From Acidobacteriaceae bacterium (GTDB lineage: Bacteria; Acidobacteriota; Terriglobia; Bryobacterales; Bryobacteraceae): DNA of 64,000 nucleotides. The stretch is taken from assembly GCA_019240405.1 (NCBI GenBank), contig JAFAYL010000027.1, forward strand, positions 1 to 64,000, given 5' to 3'. Each line of letters starts with the position of its first letter. The stretch's first letter is position 1. The notes under the pieces were generated by a model. That model was given only the letters and a program-made list of their open reading frames with translations. It did not search any database and was not told where the DNA came from. Shown here piece by piece: positions 62,633-64,000 of this stretch. Position numbers and translations under genes: made by a program.

Positions 62633-63427
62633 TTGAACACGTTTCGAATCGCGCTCGCGAACCTCCGGTTTCCGGCTAACCCAGAGGATTCGGTCAGCTT
62701 GGCCGAGCAGGCTATCGCGGAAGCATCCGTTAAACGAGCCGGTCTAATTTGCTTTCCTGAATGCTTTGTTCCTGGTTACCGAGGATTGGGCAAGACCGTG
62801 CCGCCTCCGGACCCAACCTTCCTCGAACACGCTTGGTCTACTATCGCTCCGGCGGCGGCGAAGGCAAATCTCGCAGTTGTTCTTGGCACCGAGCGCGTCG
62901 TCAATCACGCCCTATTAGCCACCGCGCTGGTCATCAATCCAGAGGGATCGGTCGCCGGCTTCCAAGACAAAGTTCAACTGGATCCCTCCGAAGAGGCTAT
63001 CTATTCACACGGTTCGGGGAGACGAATCTTCCAAACGGGTCCGCTGACATTTGGAGTGGCTATTTGTCATGAAGGTTGGCGCTATCCGGAAACCTTCCGG
63101 TGGGCCGTCCGGCACGGAGCGCAGATCGTATTCCATCCGCACTTCCACGAAGCCGAACCCGGCGGTTATCGCCCCTCGACTTTCGCCGATCCCGCAAATT
63201 CATTCCATGAAAAAGCAGTCTTGTGTCGTGCCGCCGAGAACACCTGCTATGTCGCAACCGTAAACTGCGCAAGCGCTGGATCACCCACTACATCGGCCGT
63301 CGTGCGGCCTGATGGCACCTTGCTCAGCTACCAGCCATATGGCAAAGAAGGACTGCTTATCGCGGATATCGATCTCAGCGCAGCGACAGGGGTGCTCGCC
63401 GCGCGGCTCAAGTCTGGCGTCGAATAA
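62633..63427 (+). CDS. Carbon-nitrogen hydrolase (nitrilase superfamily)
   Basis: About 264 residues. Nitrilase-fold catalytic Glu in GLICFPECFVPGYRG, Lys in FQDKVQLDPSEE, and Cys in FGVAICHEGWRYPE. These form the Glu-Lys-Cys triad that cleaves amide or carbamoyl C-N bonds. The start is uncertain, with TTG 62,633 or TTG 62,609 in frame and no good ribosome binding site at either; the first fits family starts. Substrate unknown. Confidence 0.9.
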   Translation: MNTFRIALANLRFPANPEDSVSLAEQAIAEASVKRAGLICFPECFVPGYRGLGKTVPPPDPTFLEHAWSTIAPAAAKANLAVVLGTERVVNHALLATALVINPEGSVAGFQDKVQLDPSEEAIYSHGSGRRIFQTGPLTFGVAICHEGWRYPETFRWAVRHGAQIVFHPHFHEAEPGGYRPSTFADPANSFHEKAVLCRAAENTCYVATVNCASAGSPTTSAVVRPDGTLLSYQPYGKEGLLIADIDLSAATGVLAARLKSGVE

Positions 63428-63457
63428 GGCGCACTGTCTCGTGCTCATCCTCGCTCC

Positions 63458-64000
63458 ATGAAGACTGTAATTACCAGCCTCCTTGCCGTCCTGGTCCAGC
63501 TTGGCCTCGCTATTCTCGGCTGGGGCGGATTCGCTGCGTTCTTCTCGCACCCGGCTCTCGCCGCCACTACAGCCGTGACGTTCGTTATGGGCACGGCCGC
63601 CCTCTTCAGCCGCGCCAATCTGAGCCCGGGAGTGCGCGAGGACCGCGGCAACCGGTGGGTAATCGGCGCATTCAGCATGCTTGCAATCCTGCTTGCGTAT
63701 TTTTCCGCATTAACGGATCGCCACGATTTTTGGACCATCGACGGTGACGCTGTTCGCTGGGCAGGCTTCGTTCTCTTTGTCTTAGGCGACAGCTTGCGCT
63801 TATGGCCGGTCTTCGTGCTTGGACCCCGCTTCAGCGGCCTCGTTGCAATCCAAAAGGACCACACGCTGGTCACCACCGGGATCTACGGCCGCATTCGCAA
63901 TCCCAGCTATTTCGGTTTGCTCATCGCCTCATTCGGATGGGCTCTCACGTTTCGAGCGGGCCTCGGCGTTGTCATCGCGGCTCTTTTGCTCATACCTTTG
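63458..64000 (+). CDS. Isoprenylcysteine methyltransferase-like membrane protein, N-terminal part (runs off the window)
   Basis: From ATG 63,458 the frame stays open to the window edge (181 codons). About five membrane helices are seen: VITSLLAVLVQLGLAILGWGG, ATTAVTFVMGTAALF, WVIGAFSMLAILLAYFSAL, WAGFVLFVLGDSLRLW. The cytosolic motif HTLVTTGIYGRIRNPSYFGLL matches the SAM-binding end of the ICMT/PEMT family. Bacterial relatives methylate lipids or small membrane substrates. The 3' end lies outside the window. Confidence 0.85.
   Translation, partial: MKTVITSLLAVLVQLGLAILGWGGFAAFFSHPALAATTAVTFVMGTAALFSRANLSPGVREDRGNRWVIGAFSMLAILLAYFSALTDRHDFWTIDGDAVRWAGFVLFVLGDSLRLWPVFVLGPRFSGLVAIQKDHTLVTTGIYGRIRNPSYFGLLIASFGWALTFRAGLGVVIAALLLIPL

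Noticed and set aside
1-64000. CRISPR array, rRNA operon or insertion sequence
   Set aside because: No regularly spaced direct repeats, no rRNA stretches and no transposase gene were seen.

Overview
The window looks like a chromosomal piece of an acidobacterium, most likely of the Solibacter/Bryobacter type. This is inferred from gene content: ECF sigma factors of the TIGR02999 kind overlapping serine/threonine kinase genes, winged-helix proteins fused to TolB-like or TPR domains, a secreted S53 protease, an RHS giant, and many exported TPR proteins. No taxonomic marker such as rRNA is present. The DNA is moderately GC-rich.

Layout. 1-2,245: the 5' part of a Ser/Thr kinase gene, its overlapping sigma gene, and an exported protein of unknown role. 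2,330-2,672: a decayed hicBA toxin-antitoxin pair. 2,930-11,314: a stretch of about 8.4 kb bounded by a perfect 31-bp repeat of the 3' end of tRNA-Gln(UUG). The intact tRNA is at 11,284-11,357. The stretch carries an RHS-repeat giant, a winged-helix/TolB regulator and a broken ribbon-helix-helix gene, and looks like a tRNA-integrated element that has lost its integrase. 11,416-15,002: a secretin and two GspG-like pseudopilins. 15,234-18,584: smpB, pepA, glgC. 18,589-21,147: a small membrane protein, cutC and a sodium/solute symporter. 21,233-27,036: a sigma-54 response regulator followed by the whole glycine cleavage set gcvT-H-PA-PB. 27,021-30,617: alanine dehydrogenase, a Clp_N/DinB fusion and a frameshifted RsbU-type phosphatase. 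31,099-32,413: a peptidoglycan-binding protein diverges from aroF (DAHP synthase), which is preceded by a leader ORF very rich in Phe/Tyr/Trp and a terminator hairpin. 32,450-38,458: S53 protease, winged-helix/TPR regulator, exported TPR protein. 38,498-41,073: two small membrane proteins, miaB and a bifunctional-nuclease-family gene. 41,123-46,127: exported TPR protein, sodium/solute symporter, APC permease, AT-hook protein. 46,171-50,504: hfq, hflX, pterin dehydratase and a beta-lactamase/DUF1343 fusion. 50,691-57,451: CDF transporter, polX, NIPSNAP protein, frameshifted S4 protein, double-VOC protein, epimerase and MetE-like methyltransferase. 57,672-64,000: exported beta-propeller protein, a second sigma/kinase pair, NAD(P)-binding protein, carbon-nitrogen hydrolase and the start of an ICMT-like methyltransferase.

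The strongest candidate for something undescribed is the aroF leader. A 25-codon ORF holds nine aromatic residues within codons 4-15. A GC-rich terminator lies between it and aroF, and a possible antiterminator pairing overlaps the last leader codons. This predicts ribosome-mediated attenuation by aromatic amino acids, on top of the likely allosteric control by the N-terminal domain of the enzyme. The second is the cryptic tRNA-Gln element, with matching short repeats just inside both ends. Four reading frames (hicB, the ribbon-helix-helix gene, the RsbU phosphatase, the S4 gene) are broken by apparent frameshifts. Some may be real decay and some sequencing error.

Genes running off the edges or too short to stand out were read directly from the bases: the 1-505 kinase, the 50-residue membrane protein at 20,995-21,147, the aroF leader, and the 63,458-64,000 methyltransferase.
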